From Microbacterium sp. KUDC0406 (GTDB lineage Bacteria > Actinomycetota > Actinomycetes > Actinomycetales > Microbacteriaceae): 64,000 bases of DNA. Under the pieces are notes generated by a model, which was not told where the DNA came from, searched no databases, and was given only the letters and a program-made list of their open reading frames with translations. Shown piece by piece: positions 1 to 10,600 of the stretch (positions within the stretch are counted from its first letter, which is position 1; each line of letters starts with the position of its first letter). The stretch is from NCBI RefSeq assembly GCF_021582875.1, contig NZ_CP091138.1, positions 1,612,001 to 1,676,000 of the forward strand. The letters run 5' to 3'. Made by a program: the position numbers and the translations under genes.

Positions 1-2195
1 AACTTGTCAGCAGCCGTGTCGGAGGCGTAGACCTCGGCGACCGCGCGCAACTCGGAGTTCGAGCCGAACACGAGGTCGGCGCGGGTGCCGATCCACTTGA
101 GCTCACCGGTGGCGAGCTCGGTCGCCTGGAAGGCGTGCGAACCCGGGTCCAGCGGCTTCCACTCGTACGCCATGTCGAGCACGTTGACGAAGAAGTCGTT
201 CGTGAGCACGCCCGGGCGGTCGGTGAGCACGCCGTACTTCGAACCGTCCCAGTTGGCATCCAGCGCACGCAGGCCACCGACGAGCACCGTCATCTCGGGT
301 GCGGTCAGGTTCAGCAGACTCGCCTTGTCGACCAGCAGGTACTCCGCCTGCAGCTCGGCGGCGGTCGCCAGCGGACCCTGGTAGTTGCGGAATCCGTCGG
401 CGAGCGGCTCGAGATACTCGAACGACGCGATGTCGGTCTTCTCCTGAGTGGCGTCGGTGCGGCCTGCGTGGAACGGCACGGTCACGTCGGTGCCGGCATC
501 CCGCGCCGCCTTCTCGACGCCGGCATTGCCGGCGAGGACGATCAGGTCGGCCAGCGACACCTTCTTGCCGGATGCCTCGAACTCGGCCTTCACGCCGCGC
601 AGCGCGTCCAGCACCTTGGCGGTGCGGGCCGGGTTGTTGACCTCCCAGCGGTTCTGCGGCTCGAGGGCGATGCGGGCGCCGTTGACGCCGCCGCGCTTGT
701 CGCTGTTGCGGAAGGAGGCCGCGGCGGACCACGCGGTGGAGACGAGCTCCTGCACGCTCAGACCGGTCTCGAGGATCTGCTGCTTCAGCGCGGCCTCGTC
801 GGCCGCATCGATCAGCTCGTGATCGACGGCGGGCACCGGGTCCTGCCAGATGAGCTCCTCGGTGGGCGCGAGCTTGCCGACGTACCGGGTCGACGGGCCC
901 ATGTCGCGGTGAGTCAGCTTGAACCAGGCGCGAGCGTACGCGTCCGAGAAGGCCTCGGGGTCGTCGCGGAACTTCGCCGAGATCGGCCCGTAGATCGGGT
1001 CGAAGCGCAGCGACAGGTCGCTGGTGAGCATGCGCGGCTCGCGGCGCTTGGTCTCGTCGTGCGCCATCGGAACCATGTCAGCACCGGCGCCGTTCTTCGG
1101 ACGCCACTGCTTCGCACCGGCGGGGCTGTCCATCAGCTCCCACTCGTAGGCGTACAGAATGTGGAAGAACTCGTTGTCCCAGCGGGTGGGGTGGTACGTC
1201 CAGGTGACCTCCAGGCCGCTCGCGGTCTGGTCGTCGCCCTTGCCGGTGCCGAAGGAGTTCTTCCAGCCCAGGCCCATCTGCTCCATCGGGGCGTCCTCGG
1301 GCGAAGGGCCGACGAGGTCGGCGCCGCCCGCCCCATGGGTCTTGCCGAAGGTGTGGCCACCGGCGATCAGCGCGACGGTCTCCTCGTCGTTCATCGCCAT
1401 GCGGGCGAAGGTCTCGCGGATGTCGCTCGCCAGCTCGATCGGGTCGGGGTTGCCGCCGATGCCCTCGGGGTTGACGTAGATGAGACCCATCTGCACCGCC
1501 GCGAGCGGGTTCTCCAGGTCACGCTTCTCACCCGGGGTGTAGCGCTTGTCGTCACCGAGCCAGGTGTTCTCCGAGCCCCAGTACACGTCGTCGTCCGGCT
1601 CCCAGGCATCCACCCGGCCACCGGCGAAGCCGAAGGTCTTGAAGCCCATCTGCTCCATCGCGACGTTGCCCGCGAAGATCATCAGGTCGGCCCAGGAGAC
1701 CTTGTCGCCCCACTTCTTCTTGACCGGCCAGAGGATGCGCCGGGGCTTGTCGAGGCCGGCGTTGTCGGGCCAGCTGTTCAACGGCGCGAAGCGCTGCTGC
1801 CCGGAGTTGCCACCGCCGCGGCCGTCGGTGACACGGTACGTGCCCGCACTGTGCCAGGCCATGCGCACCATCGCGGGGCCGTAGTTGCCGAAGTCGGCGG
1901 GCCAGAAGTCCTGCGGGGTGGTCAGGACGGCCTCGATGTCGGCGCGCAGCTCGTCGAGGTCGACGGTCTTGAACGCCTCGCGGTAGTCGTACTCGGGGCC
2001 GTAGGGGTTCGTCGCGGGAGGGTTCTTCGCCAGCACGCGCAGGTTGAGCCGGCTGGGCCACCAGTTGCTCGCGGCCGATCCTGCGGCCCTGTTGGGGCCG
2101 CCGTGCACGACGGGGCAGGCGCCGGCGGCGGCTTCAGCCGCGGCTTCCTCCTGCGCGGTGGGGGTGTCGATGACGCCCTCGTTCATGTCGGTCAT
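1..2195 (-). CDS. katG: Catalase-peroxidase KatG, C-terminus cut by window edge
   Basis: Bifunctional heme catalase-peroxidase that removes hydrogen peroxide. About 731 residues are visible; the family is about 740-760 long, so only some 20 C-terminal residues lie beyond the left edge. The distal heme pocket ([11 protein letters not shown], near residue 110-120), the tyrosine (GLIYVNPEG) and methionine (RMAMNDEET) that form the family's Met-Tyr-Trp adduct with the active-site tryptophan, and the proximal histidine ([14 protein letters not shown]) are all present. The ATG was chosen because it gives the usual N-terminus and has a GAGAGGA ribosome-binding site about 7 nt upstream. It follows furA by 64 bp on the same strand, the classic furA-katG pair of actinobacteria, so peroxide-responsive co-transcription is likely. 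Confidence 0.97.
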   Translation of the reverse strand, partial: MTDMNEGVIDTPTAQEEAAAEAAAGACPVVHGGPNRAAGSAASNWWPSRLNLRVLAKNPPATNPYGPEYDYREAFKTVDLDELRADIEAVLTTPQDFWPADFGNYGPAMVRMAWHSAGTYRVTDGRGGGNSGQQRFAPLNSWPDNAGLDKPRRILWPVKKKWGDKVSWADLMIFAGNVAMEQMGFKTFGFAGGRVDAWEPDDDVYWGSENTWLGDDKRYTPGEKRDLENPLAAVQMGLIYVNPEGIGGNPDPIELASDIRETFARMAMNDEETVALIAGGHTFGKTHGAGGADLVGPSPEDAPMEQMGLGWKNSFGTGKGDDQTASGLEVTWTYHPTRWDNEFFHILYAYEWELMDSPAGAKQWRPKNGAGADMVPMAHDETKRREPRMLTSDLSLRFDPIYGPISAKFRDDPEAFSDAYARAWFKLTHRDMGPSTRYVGKLAPTEELIWQDPVPAVDHELIDAADEAALKQQILETGLSVQELVSTAWSAAASFRNSDKRGGVNGARIALEPQNRWEVNNPARTAKVLDALRGVKAEFEASGKKVSLADLIVLAGNAGVEKAARDAGTDVTVPFHAGRTDATQEKTDIASFEYLEPLADGFRNYQGPLATAAELQAEYLLVDKASLLNLTAPEMTVLVGGLRALDANWDGSKYGVLTDRPGVLTNDFFVNVLDMAYEWKPLDPGSHAFQATELATGELKWIGTRADLVFGSNSELRAVAEVYASDTAADK

Positions 2196-2259
2196 GATGT
2201 CCTCTCTTCGGGATCTTGGAATGAAAAGCAGTGTGCGGATGGGGCGGGCGCGGGCTGTA

Positions 2260-2694
2260 TCAGGCCTCTTCGTCGCCGCAGGCGGAGCACCGGCCCCAGT
2301 ACGTCACCTCAGCCGAGGAGATCGTGAACCCCCGGTCGTCCGACGGAGTGAGGCACGGCGCCGAGCCGATCGCGCAGTCGACATCCTGAACGGCACCGCA
2401 GCCGGTGCAGACCAGATGATGGTGGTTGTCGTCCACGCGCAACTCGAACAGCATGGGGTGCCCGGCCGGTTCGATGCGCCGCACCAGCCCGGCGGCGGCG
2501 AAGTCGCCGAGTGCGTTGTAGACGGACTGCATGCTGGTCGAGTCGACGTGCACGCGCACCCTCTCGTGCACCTCGTCCGCGCTGGAATGCGGGTGATCGC
2601 GGAGCGCGTCGTACACCGCACGCCGCGAGTCGGTGATCCTCAGACCGGCGCCGCGGATGGCGACCTCTGCAACGGCAGCGAGTGGGGCGGGCAT
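2260..2694 (-). CDS. furA: Fur-family peroxide/metal regulator (FurA/CatR-like)
   Basis: Transcription repressor of the Fur superfamily, 144 aa. An N-terminal winged helix ([15 protein letters not shown]) is followed by the dimerisation and metal domain with a His-rich patch ([13 protein letters not shown]) and a second CxxC pair near the C-terminus (GRCSACG), the structural zinc ligands of the family. A longer reading of the same frame reaches 2769, but the internal ATG gives normal Fur length and sits just after a promoter-like sequence. Position directly upstream of katG argues for the FurA/CatR role: repression of itself and katG, relieved by peroxide. Confidence 0.92.
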   Translation of the reverse strand: MPAPLAAVAEVAIRGAGLRITDSRRAVYDALRDHPHSSADEVHERVRVHVDSTSMQSVYNALGDFAAAGLVRRIEPAGHPMLFELRVDDNHHHLVCTGCGAVQDVDCAIGSAPCLTPSDDRGFTISSAEVTYWGRCSACGDEEA

Positions 2695-2730
2695 GCACGA
2701 CAGCCTAGCTGTTTTGATTGATTCAAGAAA
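2695..2730 (-). promoter_or_regulatory. furA-katG promoter with Fur-like operator
   Basis: AT-rich island in GC-rich DNA. On the minus strand TTCTTG and TAGGCT are separated by 16 bp, and TAGGCT ends about 11 nt before the furA ATG, so the leader is absent or very short. An inverted repeat TTGA-N5-TCAA (2714-2717 and 2723-2726) lies between the two hexamers, a good place for an autoregulatory FurA site. Inferred from sequence only. Confidence 0.5.
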
Positions 2731-2848
2731 GGGTGGGTTCTGCGGGCGTGTCGCGGGGCGGCGTGTCAAGCCTGTGCATCTGCTGGGAGTGCGGAATCAT
2801 GTGAACGTCCGGCAACCGCCGTGGCTTCCACAAGGTAAGGACAGAGAA

Positions 2849-3604
2849 ATGACTGATTCCCCGTCCCCGGCAGTCCCCGCGCTCGGCGCGAAGCTCGCTG
2901 CAGAGGGCTTCGGCACGTTCCTCCTGGTCTTCGGCGGCGTCGGCACCGCGGTGTTCGCGTCGAACCTCTACACCGACCCGTCGCCCAATGCCGGCGTCTA
3001 TCTCCCGGTCGCGCTGGCGTTCGGCCTCACCGTGCTGGTCGGCGTCTACGCCTTCGGCCCGCTCTCCGGCGGCCACTTCAACCCCGCCGTCACTCTCGGC
3101 GTGGCCGCCGCCGGCCGCGTTCCCTGGCGGGATGTCGTGCCGTACATCGTCGCGCAGGTCGTGGGCGGTGCGATCGCTTCGACCCTGCTGGTGCTGATCG
3201 GCACGTTCGGCCCTGACGGCTGGCTCACCGGCGCTCAGGATGCCGGCTTCGCCAGCAACGGCTGGGGCGAGCACTCCCCCGGCGGCTTCGGCATGCCGGC
3301 CGCGATCATCATCGAGGTGATCCTGACCGGGATCTTCGTGCTGGTGATCCTGGGCGCGACGCACCCCGAGCGCGGCACGAAGTTCGCCGGAATCGCGATC
3401 GGCCTGTCGCTGACACTGATCCACCTGATCTCGATCCCGGTCGACAACACGTCGGTGAACCCGGCCCGTTCGATCGCCGCGGCGATCTACGGCGGCGTCG
3501 GCCCGCTCTCGCAGCTGTGGGTGTTCCTGGTGTTCCCGATCGTGGGTGCGCTGCTTGCCGGCTTCGCCTACAGGTCGCTGTTCGACAGCACGCAGAAGAT
3601 CTGA
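2849..3604 (+). CDS. aqpZ: Aquaporin Z-type water channel (MIP family)
   Basis: Six-helix membrane channel of the MIP family, 251 aa. Both NPA boxes are intact (GGHFNPAVTLG and NTSVNPARS), and the segment before the second box (SLTLIHLISIPV) matches the AqpZ type, with the histidine and the arginine after NPA expected of a narrow water-selective filter. The ATG at 2849 follows an AAGG-rich leader; upstream in-frame starts would add a non-conserved extension. It is divergent from furA and closed by a strong hairpin terminator. Water rather than glycerol selectivity is inferred from these residues. Confidence 0.92.
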   Translation: MTDSPSPAVPALGAKLAAEGFGTFLLVFGGVGTAVFASNLYTDPSPNAGVYLPVALAFGLTVLVGVYAFGPLSGGHFNPAVTLGVAAAGRVPWRDVVPYIVAQVVGGAIASTLLVLIGTFGPDGWLTGAQDAGFASNGWGEHSPGGFGMPAAIIIEVILTGIFVLVILGATHPERGTKFAGIAIGLSLTLIHLISIPVDNTSVNPARSIAAAIYGGVGPLSQLWVFLVFPIVGALLAGFAYRSLFDSTQKI

Positions 3605-3611
3605 TCCGTGC

Positions 3612-3656
3612 GAAGACGGGAAGGGCCGGTGCGATACGCCGGCCCTTCCCGTCTTC
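3612..3656. terminator. Bidirectional intrinsic terminator
   Basis: Perfect 18-bp inverted repeat (GAAGACGGGAAGGGCCGG at 3612-3629 and its complement at 3639-3656) with a 9-nt loop, between the convergent aqpZ and SpoIIM genes. The outer ends are purine- and pyrimidine-rich, so it can serve both directions. Confidence 0.85.
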
Positions 3657-3662
3657 TCGTCG

Positions 3663-4675
3663 TCAGCCTGCGACCAGTCGCGGGGTGCCCGCCTCGTACT
3701 CGAGCAGGTCACCGGTCTCCCCCGGCGGACGGCACGACCGCCCACGACCAGCATGTAGATCAGGAACAGCGCGAGCGCCGCGGCGCCGATGCCGAGCTTG
3801 ACCGGCCAGGGCAGCCCCCAGCCGGTGACGAACCCCTCGACGAGCCCGGAGAGGAGCAGCGCGAAGATCAGGCCGACAGCCACCGTGGCCAGCGCTCGTC
3901 CCTCGGTCGCGAGCGCCTCCGCTCTGGTGCGCCGCCCCGGTGCGATCCAGGCCCAGAAGATGTGCAGGCCGGCCGCGCCGGCGACGAAGATGCAGGTGAG
4001 CTCCAGCATCCCGTGCGGAAGGATGTACAGCACCATCACGTCGAGCCGGCCGTGCGCGGCCATGATCGCGACGGCGACGCCGATGCTCACCGCGTTCTGC
4101 ACCATCATGTACAGCGGCCAGATGCCGGTGATGCCGAACAGCACGCACTGCAGGGCGATCCAGGCGTTGTTCGTCCAGACCATGCCGGCGAACTCAGCAG
4201 CCGGGTTCTCGGTGTAGTAGCCGGTGAAGTCCGTCTCGGCGTACTGCTTCAGCAGATCCGGAGGACCCAGCGTCGCCACGCGCGCCGGATCGGATGCCAC
4301 CCAGGCCGCCACGCCGGCGGCGACGAGGACGAACCCGATCGCGATGACGAGCGTCGTCCATCGCACGCGGTACAGCGCCGCAGGCAGCTGCGAGACGAAG
4401 AAGCGGCCGATCTGCGCGAGCACTCCGTCGGATGCACCGGTCAGGCGGAGTCTGGCCGTCCCGAGCACCGTGGAGACGTAGGCGCTCTGCGGCGACTCTC
4501 CGACGGAGGTCTTCAGCTCGGCGAGATCGGCCGACGCCGCGCGATACCGCACGATCAGCTCGTCGACCTCGGAACCGTCCAGATGACGGGTCCGGCTCAG
4601 CCGATCGAGGGCCTCCCACTCCTGGCGGCGCGCATCGGCGAGGGCATCGGCATCCACCTGATTTACTGTACTCAT
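3663..4675 (-). CDS. Stage II sporulation protein M (SpoIIM) family membrane protein, frame break near C-terminus
   Basis: Polytopic membrane protein, 337 aa after correction. A soluble N-terminal helix pair (ALADARRQEWEAL, RLSRTRHL) is followed by five or six membrane segments with the family's conserved core (FTGYYTENPAAEF, ILPHGMLEL). In non-sporulating actinobacteria it normally neighbours RDD, DUF58 and MoxR genes; its function there is unknown. One base is missing in the C5 run at 3719-3723: without it the frame runs on into non-homologous sequence across aqpZ; adding it gives a short tail ending EAGTPRLVAG. Its ATG shares the tetranucleotide CATG with the start of the divergent RDD gene. 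Confidence 0.85.
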
Positions 4676-5483
4676 GTCCCTGCCGATCGACGCCTCCGAG
4701 GAGATCCTCTCCGGCGAGGCGGTCGCCATCGACGCCCAGCCGATCGGCTTCCTGCTGCGCGCGGCGGGGGCGATGATCGACATGGTGCTGGGCTTCGTGG
4801 TCTATCTCGCCTTCGTGTTCCTCAGCATCTGGCTGCTGGAACTCGGGCTGCTCGACGACGCGACGATGCGCATCTGTCAGGTCGCCGCGATCGTGGTGAG
4901 CTTCCTGGTGCTGCCGGTGACCGTCGAGGTGGCGATGCGCGGGCGGAGCCTGGGCAAGCTGACCGTCGGCGGACGCGTCGTGCGGGCCGACGGCGGCGCG
5001 ATCGGCTTCCGGCACTCGTTCATCCGGGGTCTGCTCGGCGTGCTCGAGGTGTACATGACCCTCGGCAGCGTCGCGATCATCGCCGGCGCTCTCTCGCCGC
5101 GATCGCAGCGGCTCGGCGACCTCGTCGCCGGCACGTACAGCCAGCGCGTGCGCGTGCCCGTACTCGCATCCGCTCCCCCGCTGCTGCCTCCCGGGATGTC
5201 GGAATGGGCGCGGATCGCGGATGTCGCGCGGCTCCCGGACCGTCTGGCGCGACGCATCTCGCAGTTCCTGTCCAGTGCGGCCGTGCTCAGTCCGGCTGCG
5301 CGGATCCGCCTGGCCGACGAACTGGCGGCCGAGGCGGCCCCGTTCGTCTCGCCGATCCCGGCGGTCCCCTCGGAGACTCTGCTCGTCGCGGTCACCGTGC
5401 TGAGACGTGCGCGCGAGACACGGGCACTCGTGCTCGCCGATCAGCGCGCGGAGCGCCTCACCGGCCGGCGCGTGGGCGTCTGA
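4674..5483 (+). CDS. RDD family membrane protein
   Basis: 269-aa protein with an N-terminal RDD domain: RAAGAMIDMVLG, two to three hydrophobic segments, then GRSLGKLTVGGRVV and a second amphipathic segment ending SQRLGDLVAGTYSQRV. The last 110 residues are a soluble, Ala/Arg-rich tail common in actinobacterial members. Family function is unresolved; transport or ion exchange has been proposed for some members. It is divergent from SpoIIM, its usual partner, and both starts overlap on CATG, so each promoter must lie inside the other gene or give leaderless transcripts; TTTACTGTACT just upstream could be a -10 region. Confidence 0.87.
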   Translation: MSLPIDASEEILSGEAVAIDAQPIGFLLRAAGAMIDMVLGFVVYLAFVFLSIWLLELGLLDDATMRICQVAAIVVSFLVLPVTVEVAMRGRSLGKLTVGGRVVRADGGAIGFRHSFIRGLLGVLEVYMTLGSVAIIAGALSPRSQRLGDLVAGTYSQRVRVPVLASAPPLLPPGMSEWARIADVARLPDRLARRISQFLSSAAVLSPAARIRLADELAAEAAPFVSPIPAVPSETLLVAVTVLRRARETRALVLADQRAERLTGRRVGV

Positions 5484-5492
5484 CCCGACGCG

Positions 5493-5699
5493 TCAGGCGC
5501 GCAGCGCCTCGTGCCGGACGACCAGCCAGCCCGCAGGCACCGAGAGGCGATCCGCATGCTGCGCACACAGGTCATGGGCGTGCGGATGCCCGGCGGGCCC
5601 CAGGGGTCCGAGCGCGGCCATCTGATCGCCGTAGTCGTACGTCAGGGTCGCGACCGCTTCGCGCGCGCAGCCCACCTTCGAGCACAGTCGTCCGTCCAT
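5493..5699 (-). CDS. DUF3499 family small zinc-ribbon-like protein
   Basis: 68-aa actinobacterial protein starting MDGRLCSKVGCAREAVATL, with cysteines spaced CxxxxC near the N-terminus and a later HDLCAQHADR motif. The four Cys/His positions suggest metal binding. The function is unknown. The start is placed at the methionine that begins the conserved motif; longer frames add unconserved Arg-rich residues. In actinobacteria this gene lies beside a zincin-like gene, whiB2 and manA/manB, as here. It converges on the RDD gene with a 9-bp gap. Confidence 0.8.
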   Translation of the reverse strand: MDGRLCSKVGCAREAVATLTYDYGDQMAALGPLGPAGHPHAHDLCAQHADRLSVPAGWLVVRHEALRA

Positions 5700-5806
5700 C
5701 GCCTTCAGGCTACGCGCGCCGGGCGCGTACCCGCGGATGCCGCGCGGAGCGGATCCCTCCCTGTTGCGGGCGACGCTCCGGCACACCCGCGGATAGACTT
5801 CGGTAC

Positions 5807-6229
5807 ATGCCACGTCGTCGCTCCTCTCGCGCCACTGCCGCGCGTGGCGCCAGGCACGGCAGGCACGGCCGCCTCGGGCGCAGCGAGGTCGTGCGCCCGC
5901 CGCTGCCGCCGCTCGACGGTCGCATCGACCGGTTCGACCTGACCGTCGGCACCGCAGTGGAGTTCCTCCGCGGCGCCTGGCCAGAGCTTCGCGACGTGCG
6001 GTTCGAGATCGCTGCGATGCCGCTGCACGACCGCCCCGATCGCGTGCCGCGCTGGCGGATCGACCACCAGCAGCACCGGATCTCGCTGTACCGCGTGCCC
6101 ATCGAGCGTCTGCTGCCGAAGGGGCACGACGACGCCTACCATCGGCGCTACGCGATCGAGAGCGCCGTCTTCCACGCCGCAGCCGAGTACATCGGCCGCG
6201 AGCCGTGGGAGCTCGGCCCCGAGGGCTGA
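5807..6229 (+). CDS. Metallopeptidase-family (zincin-like) protein lacking HExxH
   Basis: 140-aa protein with a basic N-terminal tail (MPRRRSSRATAARG) and a C-terminal domain like the actinobacterial 'metallopeptidase family' proteins encoded next to DUF3499. At the expected zinc-binding helix the sequence reads ESAVFHAAAEYIG rather than HExxH, so two of the usual ligands are absent and proteolysis is doubtful. A TAGACT hexamer ends about 12 nt before the ATG. Divergent from DUF3499. Family assignment rests on context and overall pattern, not on catalytic residues. Confidence 0.65.
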   Translation: MPRRRSSRATAARGARHGRHGRLGRSEVVRPPLPPLDGRIDRFDLTVGTAVEFLRGAWPELRDVRFEIAAMPLHDRPDRVPRWRIDHQQHRISLYRVPIERLLPKGHDDAYHRRYAIESAVFHAAAEYIGREPWELGPEG

Positions 6230-6242
6230 CCGACCGCAGTCC

Positions 6243-7688
6243 TCAGGGGTAGACGGTGATCGCCGGCTGCCGCTGGGCATCCGGCCACAGCGGCCAGCCC
6301 GCGATGCCGACCGACTCCTCGGCGCTCGGCGGCGTCGCATCCGGCTCGGTCGCATCCGGCTCGGAGGCATCCTCCGGCGCGTCGTCCTGCAGCATCGTGA
6401 TCGAGGCGTGCACCGTGCCCTCCGGCGACAGCACAGGGGTCGACCCGCCGCGCAGCGGCAGCGACAGGGACTCCCCCGCAGGCACCTCGATCCGCCGCTC
6501 GTCACTGCCGTCGCGGAGCACGACATCCACCGGAGCGGCGGCGGGGTTGGCGAGGTGCAGGGTCGGCGACGGTCCCCTGGGCACCGCGAACATCAGGTCG
6601 GAGGAGATCTCCGGCGCGGGTGTCATCCAGGCGAAATCCGCGCTTCGGCCGGCCGAGACCGACTGACGCACGGCGGCGACGGTCGGCTGCTCGGCGGTGA
6701 TCTCGATGTCGTAGGACCCCGCAGGCACGTTGCCGAGCGAGAGCTCCGTCGGCGTCCCCTTCGGCAGGCTCATCCGGGACTCGGTGGACTCCTCGTCGCC
6801 CTCCCGCCGGACCCTGATCACCGCGTCGCCGTCGGCTTCGGGTGACAGCATCCGCAGCACCGTGCCCGCATCGCCCTCATCCGGGATCTCCGTCACCTGC
6901 ACGCCGGTCAGCGTCACCGAGCGCTGCGCACCGGACATGCCGTCCTGCACATCGCTGCCGATCGGCTGCAGGACCTGCGTGAACGAGGACTGCAGACTCG
7001 CCCGCACGGGCGCCCCGTCGGCGACGGCGCGGACCACCGGGCTCGCCTCGTCGGGTGCGATGGACGCCAGCGGAACGGCGACCTGCGTCATCGGCGGCAC
7101 CACCGTCATGCTCGTCCCGCGTGTGGTGCCGAAGACCGTGAGGGTGACGGTGGACGGCACGTCTGAGGCATTCGAGAGCACGATCACGTCGGCGGCGCCG
7201 GTGGAGGCATCCCCGCCGACCAGCCAGGACTGCATCTGGGGAGCCCGGCAGGCGGAGGCGGAGAGCCCCACGAGGTCGTCGGTGCGGAGCCTGAGTGATT
7301 CGACCCCGGCGATGAGCGGCGCCGTGCGGTCCCTGACCTCGCCGGTCAGGCTGCGCGCACCCGCGCCACCGGCGAGGCCCGGCATCGCCAGGTCCGCGGA
7401 GGCCGGATCGCCGTCCGAGCCGTCTGAGACCGTGCGCGGCACGCCGGCGGAGATCATCAGATCGGCCCGGGTGGTGTCGCGTCCCAGCGCGCGGAACGAT
7501 CCGTTGCACACCAGGACGCTGTTGCCGGGGATCGGCGTGACGCCGACCTTCGCCGGCTCGTGCTCGACCACGGGCCAGGGCGCTGCGACGCCGGCGACGA
7601 TGCCCACGGCGCATCCCACGGCGACGACGGCCCCGGTGAGGACGCGGGCGCCCGTCGCCGCCACGCGCAGGGCGCGGTTCGCGGTCAT
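6243..7688 (-). CDS. DUF5719 family secreted/membrane-anchored protein
   Basis: 481 aa. One N-terminal membrane segment (VLTGAVVAVGCAVGIVAGVAA) is followed by a long extracytoplasmic beta-rich region and a Glu/Pro/Thr-rich stretch near the C-terminus. This is the DUF5719 protein commonly found next to a giant GT2 gene in Microbacteriaceae. No catalytic motif was recognised. Its start overlaps the GT2 stop (ATGA), so the two are translationally coupled and probably act together in envelope glycan work. Confidence 0.78.
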   Translation of the reverse strand: MTANRALRVAATGARVLTGAVVAVGCAVGIVAGVAAPWPVVEHEPAKVGVTPIPGNSVLVCNGSFRALGRDTTRADLMISAGVPRTVSDGSDGDPASADLAMPGLAGGAGARSLTGEVRDRTAPLIAGVESLRLRTDDLVGLSASACRAPQMQSWLVGGDASTGAADVIVLSNASDVPSTVTLTVFGTTRGTSMTVVPPMTQVAVPLASIAPDEASPVVRAVADGAPVRASLQSSFTQVLQPIGSDVQDGMSGAQRSVTLTGVQVTEIPDEGDAGTVLRMLSPEADGDAVIRVRREGDEESTESRMSLPKGTPTELSLGNVPAGSYDIEITAEQPTVAAVRQSVSAGRSADFAWMTPAPEISSDLMFAVPRGPSPTLHLANPAAAPVDVVLRDGSDERRIEVPAGESLSLPLRGGSTPVLSPEGTVHASITMLQDDAPEDASEPDATEPDATPPSAEESVGIAGWPLWPDAQRQPAITVYP

Positions 7689-10600
7689 GGTCGGTCCTCC
7701 TCATGATCGGATGCCGGGGGTGCGGATGCCTCCGGTGTCTCGGTCCGGTCCTGTACGTCGGATGTGCCAGGCCCGTCGGCCTCGTCCGGCGCATCGGCAC
7801 CCTCCGGCCTGCCCACCGCCTCCGGCGCGTCAGCCTCGTCCGCTTCCGGTGCGTCGGCCACTTCCGCTGCGTCGGCCGCTTCGGACGTCGCAGGCGTCGA
7901 CTCCACGGCGGAGGCCGGCACCATCGTGCCGGTACCCTCACCGGCGATGCTGGCGAGTTCGCGGGCCTCGGCATCGGCCTGTGCGAGAGCATCACGCCGG
8001 CGGGAGACCGCCACGGGCTCCTCAGGTGCGCGGCCGACGATCCGGGACTGCGCGCGAGCGGCGCGACGCGACGCACGGGTCGGGATGGACAGCAGCAGAG
8101 CCGCGATCACCGCGATCAGCTGCAGGAGCACCACCAGGCGCGCAGCGGCGTGCTGCGCGTCGGTGAGGGCGGGTCGGGCAGCCACGGGCATGTCGACGCG
8201 CCACAGCACGCCGCGAACCGTGTCGCCGGCCTTGACGAAACCGGTGCGCTGCTCGATCGACGTCAGAGCCGCGTTGTGCAGGCCCTCCCCCTTGTCGGAG
8301 GCGCCCGGCGCGAGCAGCACGAAGGCGATGCCGCGGTCGGCGAGGGACTTCGCCGCGTCGTAGTCACGAGCCGAGAGCAGATCGACCGCGAGCGTCCCGA
8401 GACCGTCGTCACGCGGCTCGGTGGCCGTCGAGAGCAGGGTGGTCTGTGCACCGAGTGTGCGTCCCCGTCCCCAGATCACGTCGGTGGCGAGAGCACCGTC
8501 GTCGCGGGGTGTCAGCACGAGGGTCCCGGCGTCAGCGTCGGCCTCTGCCGCGACCAGCGCCGGCAGGGTCTGTGCCGGCGGCGGCGCTCATCACCGCGCG
8601 CTCCTGATGCTCCGCCGTCAGCGCGGGCAGCGCGCATACCGCCAGCGCCGTGCCCGCCAGGACCGCCGCGATCGAGCGCAGCCAGGACAGCGTGAGCATG
8701 GTGTCGAGGGTGACGAGGGCCGCGCCGACGACGCCGATCCACGCGAGGCTCAGTCCGGCGCCCGGCCAGATCGCGGCGCTGTCTCCGTGGAAGAAGCTCA
8801 CCACGATGCCGACGGCGAGGAAGGCCGTCGCGATGCCGACGACCGTCACGGCGAGCAGAATGATGCCGGCCCGCCAGCGCGGCGCGACCGCCGCGATCAG
8901 CGCCAGCGCGGCGAGCGGAGCGAGCAGCAGCGGCACGAGCGACAGCGGGGCGCCTGAGACCGAGGCCCACCCCGCGAGGTCCATCGAGGGGAATCCCTCG
9001 GCCAGGGCTGCTCGGCCTGCGGCATCCGCTGTGGCCTGCGGCCCCGCGGGCCAGATCGCGCCAGGGTCGGCGAGCAGCGCGATCGCGGTGCCGTGCCGCA
9101 GCTGTGCCCAGGCCAGCGGCGCGAACAGGGCGACAGCAGGGATCAGGGTCCAGATCAGGCGTGCCGCACCGTGGATGCGCCCGCGGACCAGGAAGAGGAT
9201 CAGAGCGACCGCCCACAGCACCACGACGGCGGGCGCGATCGACGGCGCACAGGCCAGGGATGCCGCGACCAGCAGCGAAGCGGCACCAGCCGCACCCCAG
9301 GAGCGGTGCGCGACGACAGCGGCGTGCACGGCCCATGGCAGCAGCAGGTGCAGGAGGACGGCAGCAGGGCGCCCCTGCACGAGCGCGGTCAGGAAGGTCG
9401 GTGCGAGGGCCCACGCGATGCCGCCGAGGATTCGCAGGCCGGAGCGGTCGGTCACCCGCGTCGCCGCGAACCATCCGCCCAGCACTGCCAGCGGAAGGGC
9501 CAGCAGCCAGAGCAGCACCATCGCCCGCGACGGCGATCCGGGCCAGAGCGAGCCGAGCACGGCGACCACCCCGGAGAACGGGTCGGCTGCACCGACCGTG
9601 TGCAGACCCATGCCGCGCAGACCCCAGGCGGCATCCGCCCACAGGGCCGACACGGTGCGGCGCAGCGGGAGCAGAGCACCGCCGCCCATGCCCGGCCATG
9701 CCAGCAGGGTCGTGAAGCTCGCGACGCTCACGGCCAGCGCGGCGAGGACCGCCCAGGCGCCTCCGCCCGAGAAGAAACGCAGCTCGCTGACCGCGCCTCC
9801 TTCGCTGCCGTACCCGTCGTCCAGTCTCCTGTGCAGTTCGGCACGGGTGATGCGCAGCGGGGCGATGCTGGACCAGCTCGCGGTCCGGGTGGCGGCGATC
9901 GCGGCACGCGAGCGCGCGATGGCGCTGAACCGGAGCATCTCGGTGAATGCGGCACCCCACTCGGGGGCCACGGCCGCCGGATGCTTGCCGATCAGGTGCC
10001 CGGCGGATCGCCACAGCGCGAGCGGGAGCAGAGTGAGCCAGTGCAGAGGCATGGCCGCGAACGGCGCGTATGACAGCCTGCGATGCAGCTGCGCCAGGCG
10101 CATGGCCCAGGCGCGCTGGGACTCACGCTGAGGGAGCGCGGCCGGACCATCCGGCCGGACCGAGATGCGCGCAGACGGGACGAGCACGACTCTGCCTCCG
10201 GCCAGACGGGCTCGGACGCCCACGTCGAGACCCTCGTCGGCTCCGGCCAGAGCGGGGTCGGGACGCAACGAGGGGACCAGTTCGGCCCGGATCAGCATTC
10301 CGCGGATGTCCGCGCTCAGGGCATCGTCGACGCCGTCGTGCTGGCCCTGGTCGAGTTCTCCTGCGGCGAGTTCGACGGAACGGCCGAGCGAGGTCATGCT
10401 CACGCCGAGAGAGGCGATCTCATCATGCCCCTCGCCGGTGAGCTTGGGCGCGGCGATCGCCGCCGACGGCGATCGCTCCAGCGCTCCAGCGAGAAGCTCG
10501 AGCACGTCGGGTTCGGGCACCGTGTCCTGTGCGAGCAGCCAGACCGCGCGGCCCTCCGGGATGCGCGGGTAGGCGACCTGCAGTGCGTCGGCGTAGAGAG

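Noticed and set aside
135..2327. 730-codon open frame antisense to katG
   Set aside because: Shadow of a GC-rich gene; katG is intact on the other strand with all catalytic motifs.
2723..4783. 686-aa fusion of SpoIIM with a hydrophilic tail
   Set aside because: The tail is antisense aqpZ sequence reached through a single-base frame break at 3719-3723; the true C-terminus is in another frame.
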